A DNA stretch of 64,000 nucleotides from Nageia nagi (taxonomy: Eukaryota; Pinophyta), in the NCBI GenBank assembly GCA_050084985.1, contig JBITNC010000001.1:89528001-89592000 (forward strand). Direction: 5' to 3'. The position numbers and the translations under genes were made by a program. Below are positions 45,108-58,277 of the stretch, in pieces. The notes beneath the pieces are model-generated. The model was not told the DNA's origin and did no database searches. It saw only the letters and a program-made list of their open reading frames with translations. Every line of letters starts with the position of its first letter. Positions within the stretch are counted from its first letter, which is position 1.

Positions 45108-47230
45108 ATGGATATCCTTGTTCTAAATAACTTGTTTTCATTTATGCCTTCAACCACTCCCCTAAATCCTTTTGGTGCATTCTCCTACCAAATATATCCT
45201 CACCTCATGTCATTCATACCTAGTCTTGGGTTGTTTATGCCAACTCCCTTTATGATATCCCAATTCAACCCTCCAACCTTATTTAATACAAGTGATATTA
45301 AGAAAACTATTAAAAGACCCCACATTGATAAATTTGTAGATTATGATGGGTTCCAAGTGGAGTTCCTCAAACATGGAGGTGATTCACTCTCTTTTTTATT
45401 TTCCAATCTCTTTAATGAGGTTGTTTTCTCTAGATTACCTTCCCCCTTCTTGGGCATAACATATTCTTCATCCCATCCATAAATCATACAACACTTTCAT
45501 TTTAAATAATATATGACTATTATAATTGGACACACCTTTTCCAAGTTGTATGACATATTATCAAAAACAATGTTATCAAAATAACTATAGAATATAAAGC
45601 ATAGAGTCATGTGATAGACAATTTTTAGGAGCAACCACTAGACCAATGATCACATCTTTACCCTTCCTTCCATTATCAAGGAATCTCATCAACAAAATAA
45701 AAAATTCTTTTGTTTCTTCATTAACTTTAGAAAGGCTTTTGCCTTAGTTCCAATATCTCTCCTATAATTGTTCTACAATATTTATATCTCTTATCTTCTT
45801 ATTTTGGCTACTACTAGGCTATACGAGATATGGATTGGCTAGCTTTATTGTCCTCATGGCATCTCTAACCCTATTAAGAGTACTATTGGGGCTAAAAAAC
45901 GTTATCCCATCTTCTCAACCCTATTTAGTATCTATATTGATGAGCTTGAGTATTTCGTATGGCACCATACTCTTGTAGAGGATGGTTATTTTCTTCATCA
46001 TATGCTAAATTTTATTCTCATTTTCATTGATGATGTGATCCTCCTCTTTAGCTCCATCAATAAATTAAAAAGATAACTATATTCTCTTAATTTCATTTAT
46101 GCAATATAAAAAAACTTTTTGTTAACTTCATCAAAACTTGAACCATGATTTTTAATGTTTCTAGAGATGCAACCTCCAAGTTACAATTATTTTTAGAAAG
46201 GATAACCTATGGAGATCACCACCTAATACATATACTTTATGGTTCTATTTTTTCATACCCTCATTTAGTTTAATACCTGCTTATTAGTTGTGTATTTATA
46301 GGGGATATGCTTCCTTATCTATGTTGAAATGCTAATATTTTCAATACCAATTTTAGGATATTCTTTCCAATATGCACCTATTCAAGACCATTGTTTGAAC
46401 CATTGTCACATAAAATTATGAGGTTTGGGATCCAAATCTTTTATCCATTGATTAGGTTCACTTTGAGTAGCTTCAAACTCTAATGTTTAAAAGTTTAATT
46501 CATTACAAAATAAGGGTCCCTCATTGCATTGTCCATGTTGATTTTCTAGCTCCACCCCTTCCTCTTGAATACATCTTTTGAATTATCCTTTATATTCATA
46601 GATTCAAATCCATGGGGATCTTTACTTTTAAACATATAAGGTATTTATTTATAACCCTTTTCTCCTATAATAATATTCCCTCCATAAGATCTTTTAAAAA
46701 TTGGCATTGCTAGTTATTTGAGACTTGTTTGCTCCTCTAGTCTATTGATTTTTCCATTTATCATCTTCCCCTTTTATGCACACTCTGGTTGAGCTCCCCA
46801 ACCCCATCCTTTGAAGGTGAGTACTTGTAGGTTTTTCTAGGTGGATATTTACCAACTATACATTCTCATCACTTGGACATATTCTTCACCCCTCACCCTA
46901 AGTTGGCCTTCTATGCCTAATATTTCCTTTAGGTAGTTGGTGGAATAATTTGTTTCCCCTATCTTTAGTACCACTAGTCAATATAAGTTGAGGACCCATA
47001 TAGCGAAGATGAGAGTAAATTTCCATACCACTTCTAATAGGAGAAACATATATGTCTTCATTGCTCCATCGATAAAATAAAGTTCAAGGACCACATTATA
47101 TTTAGGTATCCCATTTATTATGAAATTTAAGAAATATTCCATTATTTATTTAGGGACTTTGTCAATTATCTCTTTACCTTTTTAGATACCTTGATCAATG
47201 ATGTTTGGCACTATATATTTGGGAGAGAAT
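45108..47230 (+). pseudogene. LINE reverse transcriptase pseudogene, copy 1
   Basis: DGFQVEFLKHGGDSLSFLFS at about 45343 is the usual start of a LINE RT. Further on: FVNF-RKAF-like text at 45725, LYEIWIG-like at 45815, STIGAKKRYPIFSTLFSIYI at about 45870, and a catalytic box FIDD at about 46022 where YADD is expected. The C-terminal part ends with HIIFRYPIYYEI near 47091, corresponding to the CPIYYEIR zinc-knuckle-like end of this LINE group. Many stops and frameshifts. Confidence 0.75.
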
Positions 47231-47284
47231 ACCAAACTATTGATCAAATCCTTATCCTTTGGGACATTATTGAGAAGACTCACT

Positions 47285-48850
47285 AGTGGTATATCAAGTA
47301 TTTTTGATCTTCATTAAATTAGAAAGGCTTTTGACCCAGTCCCAAGACTTATCCTTCTCTACTAGCTTTGTGATATTGATATCTATTAACCTCTTCTTCT
47401 ACTTATCACAAAGTTATATGAGATAGTGATTGGTTAATTTTATACCCCTTATGGATTTTTTGAATTTATAAATAGTACTCTTGAGGTTAAGTATGGTTAT
47501 CCCCTATCATAGCTCTCTTTAATATCTATATTAATGAGCTTGAGGATTTCCTTTAGCACCAAACTCATGCAAATGATTATTTGCTTTATAATATGCTAAT
47601 TTTTATTCTTCTTTTTATCGATGATATTATACTCCTTTCCCATTTTGTTAATAAATTACAAAGATAACTAGATTCTCTTGATCATTTTTATGATATTTGA
47701 TGACTTGTTGTTAAACTCAACAAAATTAAGATAATAAATTTTAACACTTCTAGACATGTTGCCTCCAAGTTTGTATTTTTCTATAAAGTAAAACCTATGG
47801 AGATCATCATCTCTTACAAGTACTTGGGGTGTTAAGTTTTGTACCTTCTTTTAGTTTGAGACTTGCCTCTCAATTACTTCTTTGCAAGGGCTATGCTTCC
47901 CTCTCTATTATAGAATGCAAATATTTTGAAACCCATTTTTAATACATCGTTTCAAATATGAATTTCTTCAAATCCATTATTTGATCCAATACCACATACA
48001 AGTATGAGGTTTTGGGAGTTTAGTTTATGATCCATCAACTAGGCTCATTTTGAGCGGGTTCAAATTTTGATGCTCCAATGTCCAATCTATTTGAAATGGA
48101 TTGTCCCTCAATCCATTATCGAGGATGAGTTTGTATCTCCATCCTTTCATCTTGAATTCATCTTTTGAATCATCCTCTATATTCATATAATAATAATCAT
48201 GGAGATCTCCACCTCTGGTAATGTGATATATTCATTTTTCCCCTTTCCTCCTATGAGAACATATCCTCTTTAGGCTCATATAGAAATCAATGTTTCTATT
48301 TCTTTAAGATCATTTTATTCTCTAGTCTATTGATTATCTTCCTCCCTTCAAACACACGTTGGTTGATAACCCCCAATCTCATCCTTCAAAGAAGAGCACT
48401 CTAGGTTGGTCTAGGTTGATATTTACTAGTAGTATACTCTAGTCATATGGACTTCTCCTTCTTCACCACTTAGCCCCAAATTTTACTTTTATACAAACCT
48501 ATTTCTAAAGGTAGTTTATGGGACCATATGTTATCCTTTTTATCTTTAGTATCATTGGTGACATGGTTTGATGACCTCTATTGGAGAGATGAGTACATTC
48601 CCACTAGCTTTATATTGAATATGACCATCATATCTGCATGAGGATTACATTTTTATTATTTTCTCCATTAGGGAAATGATTTTTGAGTACCATGTTATAA
48701 TCAAGTTCTTTCTTAACTATGAGATGTGAGAGAGATTCCATTACTTATTTAGAGACCCTAACAACTATCTCTCTACCTTCTTCTAGTATTCTAATCAATA
48801 GTTTTTAGCCCTTCAATTCAAAATGTTAGCTCCATTAGGTACATATCAAT
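47285..48850 (+). pseudogene. LINE reverse transcriptase pseudogene, copy 2
   Basis: Starts inside RT: RKAFDPVPRLILLY at 47321, LYEIVIG at 47413, NSTLEVKYGYPLS at 47470, FIDDIILL-like box at 47614, then the same C-terminal order as copy 1 ending near 48800. It follows copy 1 in the same orientation with only about 50 bases between them. Confidence 0.72.
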
Positions 48851-51589
48851 ACATAATCATATCCTTACCACTATGAGATTGATACTTCTTTCAATTCATT
48901 ACTTCTAGTATGGGGATAAGTACCTTGAAGAAACCTCTAGCTCCTACACAAATAACAATATATTACTTCATTTAATTTCTCCACCACACACTACCATTTA
49001 GGTCACTCAACAACCTCTTGATCTAGGATACACATTTGGTTTTACCAACATCATGATTTCTGGTTATGTTTATCATTGAGATAATGTAAATAATCCTTTA
49101 CTACCACTTTTTATTTTCATGGACCCTAGTAGTCCTTCAAAATTGGATATTAGGAGCTATTTGAGAATCAACCTTTGGTTTCCCCTTATGATGGCTTATA
49201 TCTCTCCCATCCTCTTTATTAGTTCTTTGTAAATACCCCCAAGGAATTCAACATCATAGTTGATGGTACTCCAGATCTATGCTATGTAATCCAAGCTTCA
49301 AGTAGTGTATGGGCCCTAGTTGCACTCCTACTCATTGACATATTCTATTTCCCTTCTCTCTTCTCTCCACTTTTCCTATAGGGAACCTCCCCTATAGGTA
49401 TTTTAATCTTAGGGTTAGGGTTTATTGCATCTTTTCCCTCTCACTTCCTTACTCCTTTATTTTTTTGTTTTCTTATTTTCCTTAGTTATGTTTCTTTTCT
49501 AGGATATTTTTATGTAGTTCTTTTCTAATTCATTGGTTATATTGGTCATCTATGGACATTGATATAAGTATTTTATCTTATCTAAATGGGCTTATTCAAT
49601 ATCACATCATCCTCCATGGGTTGATAATTATCATACATGTTCTCTAATTTCATCTTCTTTTTCATTTTGATTACTAAGGACCATTCATTAGTGAGTTTCT
49701 TTTCAAGTTTCATCATCTTACCTATAATGGGCTTATAAATACCATATACTGGCATCCATATACCTTTTCCTCTTTTTTATTAATCACAATGGCCCATATT
49801 CAATGATCACTCCCCCTTTCAAAACTATCATAAATTTTCTTTCATCATTAACTTAATTAACAACTTTTCATTTGCATTAATTCCTCATGTATTAAGTCTC
49901 ACACTCACATCTATGGCTAATCTTATTCTTCATATTCCATGATATGTCCTTTCTTAATAATAACACCTCATCTTTATTAATTTACATGTCCCTATTTGAT
50001 CTCCAATCCTTTCATTATCCTCATGGATGAATTCCCCCTCTTCTCTTCTATGGTGGCATTTTTGTCAAGTGTTTTTCAATAATAATTATTTAAATATGAC
50101 TTTTAGAATGATCATATCTTTTTACTCTTTAGCACTATGTCTTGCATTTGTAGGTATCTTCTAAATACACTATATTCTTTTGTAATCCAAGGTTCTTAAC
50201 TAGCTTCTTTACCCAAACCATGACTTTTAGAATGACTCAAACACTTAACCAAAGTAGATTTATTCTCTTTTTATCATTTATTTGATCTTTATACCCATTT
50301 TATTAGCTTAAATAATTTAGATTTCTCTTCATTAATTATTAATCCATTTGGGTTTGGATTTCCATGCTTGTATATTCATCTTTATATTCTTTTGAAAGCA
50401 TGTCTTCTCTTCTCTTTAATTTGTATGTCTAGTCTCACTATGATCATTTGTTCTTTTCTTCACCATTAGCCTCAAAATACCTTAGAATCAAATTTTAAAC
50501 ACTAATTATTCAAATACATTCACTTTAGAATCTTGATACTATCTTAGTTTACCTCTTCATTTTCTATTATTAACTCTTTAATAGATGACTCATGCAAATT
50601 GAACATTTACTTAAAACATATGTACATTTATAATTAGATTATAATTTCCACATGTTTTAGTTATATGGATTCAATACTTTGTACTCTTAACATCTCTTTC
50701 CCAACATTGCTTTTATTTCTTTCTTTAACCTTTTCTCTTAAGCATAGTTGACCTTATTCATTTGCTTTGGCTTTCTTATCATTCTTATTCTCTTGATATG
50801 ATTGATTTTTTTCATTTATTTTCCTTTGCATGGATTCAACATACTAGGATTTTACTCTTTGAATTTAATCAAACATGGTTGATTCATTTTCCTCATTTAG
50901 TTAATATTACTTTCTAAGGTGATCCTTCAAGTGGGTCTCATCCTATGCTCTACATCTTATGGTAAAAACTATTTCTCTTCTTAATTTTGTATCTTTAATA
51001 ATCTCTATTTATAATAGTTCTACAAATTTGTAAAAAAATCTTAAATATCTTTACAAATATGTATACACTATTAATCTTTGCAATCTATAGGTTATTTTTA
51101 TACACTTCAATGATATATCTCAAAGAGACTTTAATTCATGATTAATGGTGGAACTCATAAAAATTATTAATAACCTTTTGAAACATTGTTACAAATATTC
51201 CACATCTTTTTCTTCTTATAAAATAATATTAATATTTGAATTCCTTACTTTCAACCTTTAAATATATGCAACAAACTCAACCAATTTCAATGAGGACTAT
51301 TACATAACAAAATGCTCTTCACATTGTTGATATGCACCATTATTCTCTTGAAGATTTGATTTCAAGATTTATAGATAATATAAACTTTATGACTCTTGAA
51401 ATTTTATCTTAAATATAATTATAGATGATAAAATTCAACCCTAAATGATTGTTAACTATGTTGCTAAGATATAATGCATCTACTTAATCACATACAATAT
51501 TATGCAACTTGCAACCTATAATGCCTAATAAAACATATACAAATATGATAATAATGATATAATTAAATAACTTAACAAAACTATAAGAG
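48851..51589. other. Unassigned T-rich sequence
   Basis: May include a LINE 3' end to about 49560. The rest shows only pyrimidine-rich, AT-rich sequence, no open frame of note, no repeats of clear period. Confidence 0.35.
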
Positions 51590-52181
51590 AGGAATGATAA
51601 ATACCTATACACTTACCTTGGTGATCTTTGAGTAGCTATTCAAACTTGATTTGATATGCAGAGATGACCTTGGATGCAGATGTGAAGATTAGAGATATCT
51701 ATGTCCACAATCCTAACATTGAGTAGTAATGCAATGTAGCATTGACATTGGGAGTCTTGTAGCCCTTAAGAAAATCAATATTAGATTGAAAAACTAGTAA
51801 ACCAAGCCTCAATGTGTACTATGAAGGAGTGGAAAATAAATCTTAAGTGTAATAGATTCCAATCTTGATAGGTGGTATCTAGAGAAAATGTCAAGGTTTT
51901 TAAGATATATGCTTAGTCCTATCAAGATGAAAACTTGATTTTCATCCCATTCTTATGTTTTATTTATTTATAGGTATAAGAGATTATCTAAAAGCATCAT
52001 TATAGCACAATAGTGATGCTCACAATCCCTTGCATAAATAAAGAGAAACATGCATAAGATATTATATATGGGCCTTTATTGATAATAACATGTAATATAA
52101 TATTAACATGGATCATAATATTATAAGGGTAATATGATAACTAGTTTGGACCCAAAAAGGGTGCCAAATTAGGTGTCAACA
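51590..52181 (-). repeat. gypsy LTR on the minus strand (inner end clear, outer end uncertain)
   Basis: On the minus strand it starts TGTTGACACCTAATTTGGCA at 52181 directly after a purine tract. A TATA-like CTATAAATAAATAAAA lies at about 51961-51974 (minus). The outer end near 51590 is a guess. Confidence 0.55.
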
Positions 52182-52182
52182 A

Positions 52183-52195
52183 TTATCCCCCTTTG
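52183..52195 (-). other. Polypurine tract (minus strand)
   Basis: Minus-strand CAAAGGGGGATAAT immediately before the LTR start TGTTGACACC. Confidence 0.65.
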
Positions 52196-52289
52196 CAAAT
52201 TTTATTGAAATGAAATTATAGTTGTAAAGGAAAGAGAAGAAAAGGAATGCTTCCTTGAACCTGGTACTACTTTGAATCAATAATTTATT

Positions 52290-53177
52290 TGATGATGTAT
52301 TTTGCATTAATTGTTATGGTGTGATGAGCCATTCTAGGGCTCACTCCTCAAGCATACCCTAGAAGAGGGATGTTTAGCTTCTAGTTCCAAAACTAGAAGA
52401 AAGATCTCAAAAATGCATAAGATATCCAACATCTAGCTAAATTGAGAAAACACCAATTTGAATATGCAAAAATACCACAATAACCAAACATCTAGCTATA
52501 TTGAGTAGAATATGAAATTAACATGCAAATATCTTCAATAATCCAACAACTTAATCAAGAAGCAAAAATAGGAAATAAATAATACAAATACCTCTCCAAA
52601 TCCAACATCTAAGCACAAAGAGACAGATAACAATTCAAGATAGCAAAAATGCAATTATATTGATAAAATAACAATAAAAGTGAAATTAAAATCTTTTTTC
52701 TACCTAAGGACATTGTACCAAGACTACCTCTAATAGGATTATGTCAGATGGCTCCAAGGCCTCACCAATTGCAAAAGCAATGAGGTGCAAACTAGGTATC
52801 CTTTGCAGCAACTGTGATGGAACTAGTAATGTTCCTCTCAAGATGGCTAGAGTGAGTTCAAGGGTAGAATCATCTCACCTCGATACCTCAAATGCAAGTT
52901 GCCCTATAAGTGGAGAAGAAAGAGTTCTCATGTACTTAATCCAAAAAAGGGATTTAATATTAATAATCAAGATGCCTTATAATGATTAAGTGTCCTTTTT
53001 TTATACATGGGGGTGATCATCTTCTAAACTTGCATTGAGATGATCTAATTATGGAAAGATGTGATCCATGTGCTCATACTTGCAACGTCCAAGAGGAGGA
53101 GCCTTACGATAAATGAAATCACATATAAGGATCATGAATGCCAACATCTAAGGGGGTGTTAAGGGTCAAAATTGACA
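52290..53177 (-). repeat. LTR family 1, copy 4, reversed
   Basis: The reverse complement matches copies 1-3 across the TATA region (GTATAAAAAAGGACAC), GGTGAGGCCTTGGAGCCATC, the AGCTAGATGTTGGATATC subrepeats and CTAGAATGGCTCATCA. On the minus strand it begins TGTCAATTTTGACCC at 53177. Confidence 0.7.
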
Positions 53178-55030
53178 GATAGGTTAATTTTTCAAATAAA
53201 AAGTTATTTTTGCATGTTGTCCTTCAATATTGACAAGAAATTTTTTTTAGTACTTCAATAGAAATTTTTTATTTATGATATCCCATCAAGTTTTAATAAT
53301 AAAAATTTTAAATACATGAGTGGATCATAGGTTTTGGAGAGGTCATAAAGGGATTTATGCTGGAGATTCATTAAAAGGTGTAGTTTGTTATTAAAGGCTA
53401 AGCAGGAGCACCCAGGGGCAAATTTATATATCTTTTGAATCTTATATAAATAGAGGGATGTAACATGAATTCAACTCTATAATTCTAAACTATCAAAACT
53501 CATATAATTGCATATTTTGATCATCAACTCTAATTAATGTTTTAGCTAACCATAAGAATCGATTTAATATTAACATACAAACTTCTTAAACCTATAATAT
53601 TTTTCTTATATGAGCAAAGATAAATCTCCAGAAATAATCAAGGAAGAAACATAAATATCATTGTAAATGATGATAGAATTTCAGATCATGGAGTTTGTTG
53701 AAAGCCAATCATTTTATACTATTATGATCTATGTACCTATTTTGCATTCAAAATATGCTTTTAGAAGCTCCTTACCAAGATAATGAATAAAGAATAAATA
53801 TGAGATCACATAATGATATTAAGAATCATGGTAAAAAAAAATTTGTAAATGGATTTTCTTGCTTTATCACATAAAAATTGTATTAAATAAATAGTTTCTT
53901 GAATCTTTTGAATAATTCTACATTTGATGCATGTTAGATGTATAAAATGAATTTAAAATCTAGTCTTCACCTTCACTCCTCTAAAACAAATAAAGCACTA
54001 AATAAGCTAGCTAATTTCACTTCAAGTTCTTTTCAACATACTAGTTTAGATCTCATACGTGAACATTTGTAAAGCATTTTAATGTGATTAACTAAAAAGA
54101 ATGGTCCTTAATCAAAATAATAGTTTTTATAAAAGTATTAAACATGAAATAGATAAATATATAAAAATAGAAACAATGGAGTATTAGAAGAATGACTAAC
54201 CATTAAGGATATCAGCTCACAATAGCAGGATTTGGTAAGCTATGAAATAGCTTGACATATTATGGTAGACTATTCAGCAAAAAATATTTGGTAGTACTAT
54301 GCCTTTCGAAAGCAAAGGACAAAGTGTTAATGAAGTAGATGTTCCGATGTTCATGAATGTCTCAAATTTTTATGTTCTGGCATTTTTTGTTCTAGTGTTC
54401 TTTTATGTTTTGCTTTAAGCATGGCCCATTATTCTCTATAAGATAGATTCCAACATTTTGAGAGAATGCTTTAAAAGGGAGAATGTTTTACTAAAATCAT
54501 GGCCCAGTGTTATATTAAACATGAAATAGATAAATATATAAAAATATAAATAGTGAAGAAGTATTACTGAAATCTTGGTGTCCCAAAAATTATCTATCAA
54601 AACTCTCCTTGCTTCACATCTACACCCTTTCCTTGTAGTGCCTGCGGCCCACCCATTTCCTTTAGTGGTCACACCACATAACAAATTTAAATCCCTCTTT
54701 CCCACCTACCTAACAGAATGGATTTGTAAATGCTAAACCTTTAACCATGTATATATAGTTGATGGCAAATTAAATGTAACACCAGTGCACACTCTTGAGG
54801 TTTCTAAGTGGCAAGTATTTAGTCTAACATTTATAAATAAATTAATAAAAAAAACTTATGATTGGTAATTTTTTCTTATACCTTTCTGTTGAAAAAATAA
54901 AAAAATATTATCCTTCATGTTTAACAGATAAATTAAAATTTATTTTTCCAAATGACAAATTATATTTTCACTTCCTTGCCATTGATAGGAAAGAGGCCCT
55001 CTAACGGTTGATGGGTTCAAATTTGACCCC
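53178..55030. other. Unassigned AT-rich sequence
   Basis: A GC-richer patch at 54590-54700 gives a minus-strand frame (54436-54705) that I do not recognise and do not call a gene. Nothing else seen. Confidence 0.35.
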
Positions 55031-55200
55031 TAGAGGGGGTGATGTTGGAGAACCTTGAGATAAATGCCATAGGTCCAAGTGCCAAGGAGTGCCAACATGG
55101 GATCTTGGGGTGCTCACATTGCTAATGTCCAAGCTAGGGAATTGCCCACTTGCCTTAGGATTGCTAAAGCCTAGTTTGAAGTACCACATCCAACCATCTT
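55031..55200 (+). other. Possible polypurine tract and LTR start
   Basis: TAGAGGGGGTGA at 55031-55042 is followed by TGTTGGAGAACCTTGAG at 55043. The layout fits a plus-strand PPT and LTR, but no partner LTR was found. 55201-55549 shows nothing further. Confidence 0.3.
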
Positions 55201-55549
55201 CACACTATCTTGTACTTGATGCAATCACCTAGAGAGATACTCCACCTCAAACAAGGGAGCACTAACAACTAGAGATACATAAAATACTAATATTACATTC
55301 ATCAAGGATAAAATATGCAATACCTCTTTTAAAAAGACTAATATTGCATTTACACATATAATTGCCTTGGTATTAAAAATACATAATTATTGGCATTTAG
55401 CAATTAACTAAATATAAAATAAATAAATAAAAGATCATTTATGCCATAAATAAAGCTTTGCTAAGTATTTAAGTGTAATTTACATTATTTTGACTAATTT
55501 CTACCAAATTATACAAAATCACACCTAAATTAATTGTCCCATCTATCAA

Positions 55550-56560
55550 AGGTGAAATGGGGAAAACACTTAAAAAATGGGGACATTATAAGTCCACACT
55601 CCCAAATTGCTTGTCCCTAAGTAATCCAAAAAATCCACTACTGCAACAACATCTTCTTGGCTGATCCAAGAATCTTCAAGTTTTGCCTTCATTTTGGTAG
55701 TTTCTTGCTAATGGAATTTGGTATTTGCTTCTCTAGGATCCTTCATGCCACAAAGTACCACATCTTGACCATGCATTTTGAACTTGATCTCCAATGTTTT
55801 ATAATTAGAAACTACCTCTCCTAGTGTATACAACCATTGTAATCCAAGTACTATGTTTGGTATTCCTTTAAGGGGAAGAATGTAGAAATCACTACTGATT
55901 ACATAATCTCCTAATTCAACTTTGATGTTTTCTACTAGCTTGTGGCTAGTTGTTGTATTATCATTTCTAATTACCACATCAAACTTGGAGAATTCTTTTA
56001 TTTTAAATCCCTTATTTTTCATGAATTCTTTGTCTATAAAATTATGGATGGTTCCTCCATCAATGAGTACCACAACTTTACTATTTTACATCAGTTATTC
56101 TACCTTTATTGTTACAAATTATGAAGGTCCCTTTAACGTGGCTAGTGCCCCTTCAATGTCTTGAACTCCCACTTCATGTTGGCATGTATTCATCTCTTCA
56201 TCTAAGTCTTCTTGCACTTCACATACATTTAAGTACATGTGTTGATCCTTTATGTTGCATTGGTATCCTCTTTCCTAGGGATTCTGATAAGTAAAATAAA
56301 GATTTTTTTTTTCTCAGCACCTCTTATGTAGCATAATCCAATCTGTTTATGGGTTTTTGAATAATTGTTGGAGGTTTTCCTCTTGTTGGTTCTTTGTTTG
56401 CATCTATTTATTGTACCCCTATCATAGGATTATTAGTGACAACTCACTTTGGGTAGCTAAATCCCTCCAACAACTTAGCCTTACAGATGGCCATAGATAA
56501 AGTGGATGGTTCCATGACTTTAATGATGATCTAATAGGTTCTTGTAAACTTGTAAGCATG
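55550..56560 (-). pseudogene. gypsy protease and Gag C-terminus fragment
   Basis: The open piece 56073-55708 (121 codons) reads VLIDGGTIHNFIDKEFM, a retroviral-type aspartic protease (RVP_2 kind) whose D-S/T-G is D-G-G, then ELGDYVISSDFYILPLKGIP and VLGLQWLYTLGEVVSNYKTL. Upstream on the minus strand, broken text continues to about 56560. The RT that should follow below 55700 is not recognisable. Confidence 0.65.
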
Positions 56561-57200
56561 CAAAACCACACAAGATCCTTCAAGATGATTACTTTGGAAT
56601 TTATAAAACATTACTTGTATTAGACATTTTTTATGGATGGATGGAAGACTTTAACCTACAAGAAAACCTATAAGAAAGCAAGTGTTAGTAGGGATCTCTA
56701 CATTTTAGTTTCCTTAAAACCCTAGAATGCACTCAAGAAGACCTCCTTGAATGAGAGTAGATACCTATCCCATAGTCAAATGGGTGATAGAAGATAAAGA
56801 AATGCCTAAGATGGAATATGATGTGCTTATAATAGACTAAGACTAAGATTAAATGATGAAAGAAAACTAAACTATCATGGATTTAGCTTAGAAATTGCAC
56901 TACATTCCACATAAAATACATCAAAATGTTAAATACAAGGATTCAAATATTTTGATGGTGCCTTATGCTCTCCAAGATTGCTCCAGCACTTGCAAAACAA
57001 TCTTCCAAGGACCCCCCTTTGATATGTTTTATGATATGTTTTGCTATTCAAAAATAGATTTGGCTCTACTAGACTTTGATCTCTACTGGATGGTGTTAAG
57101 ATTTGGAGCACTTTGGTCGAGATTGATCCCCCCTTTTCATAGAGATTATTTGGTTTTGATTTTTATTAGATAGCTTCCAAAGTTGGATGAATGTCTTTCC
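56561..57200. other. Unassigned sequence
   Basis: No domain or repeat recognised; the open frames 56895-57173 and its opposite are unsupported. Confidence 0.3.
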
Positions 57201-58262
57201 CTCTCCAGTCTCTCATGCAAGCTCCTTTTGTCAACGCTATTATTGGACATTTACTCTCATTTCTAAGAGCTCGTGTAGAAGCACATGCTGCTAAATGCTA
57301 GCAAAGGTTGAATGTTTGATTGACCTATAGAGAATGATCAAAGAATAGACTAGAAGAATTTTGACTGTGTTGAGCTTGCATATAAGAGAGACCAGCCTCA
57401 ATGTTGCAAACCAAAGTGTTGTGTGCTAAGTGACTGAGAGCTAGAGTGAATGCACATAGGAGAAAGAATAGACTAATAGACAAAGGACAAGACTCCACCA
57501 GCATGTGCATGTAGGCGAGAGACTTGAATGGAATGTGTAGAGTGCTAACCTTAGTAGAATGCATGGAGAGAAGAAGATGATTAGAGAGCACCCTTCAAAG
57601 AGTGAACCAACATGTGCATAGAAGAGTGGAGTGTGCCAACCTTAATGCACATAGAGAATGAACTGAGTGACTGATGGAGAAGAAGATTGAACTAACATGA
57701 AAGAGAGGAGAATGTGCAAATGAAGAGCTTCACCTCCATGTGAACATAGGAAGGAGACACTTGTACCAAATGACCAGAAGGATGTAGACTAGAGAGAGAT
57801 CCAGCTGAGTGCATGCAAGAGATTAGAGAGCATGTGGTTGCATGCCCACCATAGAATAGAAAGGGATGTGTGCCAACGAGATAAAAGATACCTAAGCCAA
57901 CACACACATAAGAAGGATAGACTAGAATCCCCCCAAACTAAATCCAAATGATTGAGGAAGAGAACAAATTGAACCCACCCTAGAGTGACCAAGTTGGGCA
58001 TTCGATCAGAGCATGCTGAGAGAGAGTATGATTGGATGGAAAAATGATTGTCACATGGATATGGACCCCAAATGTGGTAGACCATGTCCAAAATGGTAGA
58101 CCAATGGCATATAGGGTGATGATAGGTCTCCATGCATTTTCAATGCAACACTTTCAGCTAGGTGCATTTTGGTGCACCACTTCTATTTAGGTGCGTAGGG
58201 CCTGCTCATTGGTAAGAAGGGAAATAGATTCAAAATAATTCATGTCCTTTTAGGTGCTTATA
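57201..58262 (-). repeat. Probable LTR, minus strand (outer end uncertain)
   Basis: The inner end TATAAGCACCTAAAAGG on the minus strand lies next to the purine tract at 58263. The body contains recurring AGAGAGCATG, GAGAATGTGCA and CATGTGCATA words at 57350-57900, perhaps a decayed internal repeat of about 110 bp. Confidence 0.45.
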
Positions 58263-58277
58263 GATGCCCCCTTTTGA
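58263..58277 (-). other. Polypurine tract (minus strand)
   Basis: Minus strand CTCAAAAGGGGGCATC before TATAAGCACCT; it matches the plus-strand site at 36979-36993. Confidence 0.65.

Noticed and set aside
49408-49424. Telomere-like TTAGGGTTAGGG
   Set aside because: Only two units in unrelated sequence; chance.
54436-54705. Minus-strand frame 89 codons
   Set aside because: Unrecognised, flanked by AT-rich sequence, no promoter or similarity support.
55031-56560. Single intact gypsy element
   Set aside because: The PPT-like site is on the plus strand and the protease on the minus strand, so they cannot belong to one simple copy.
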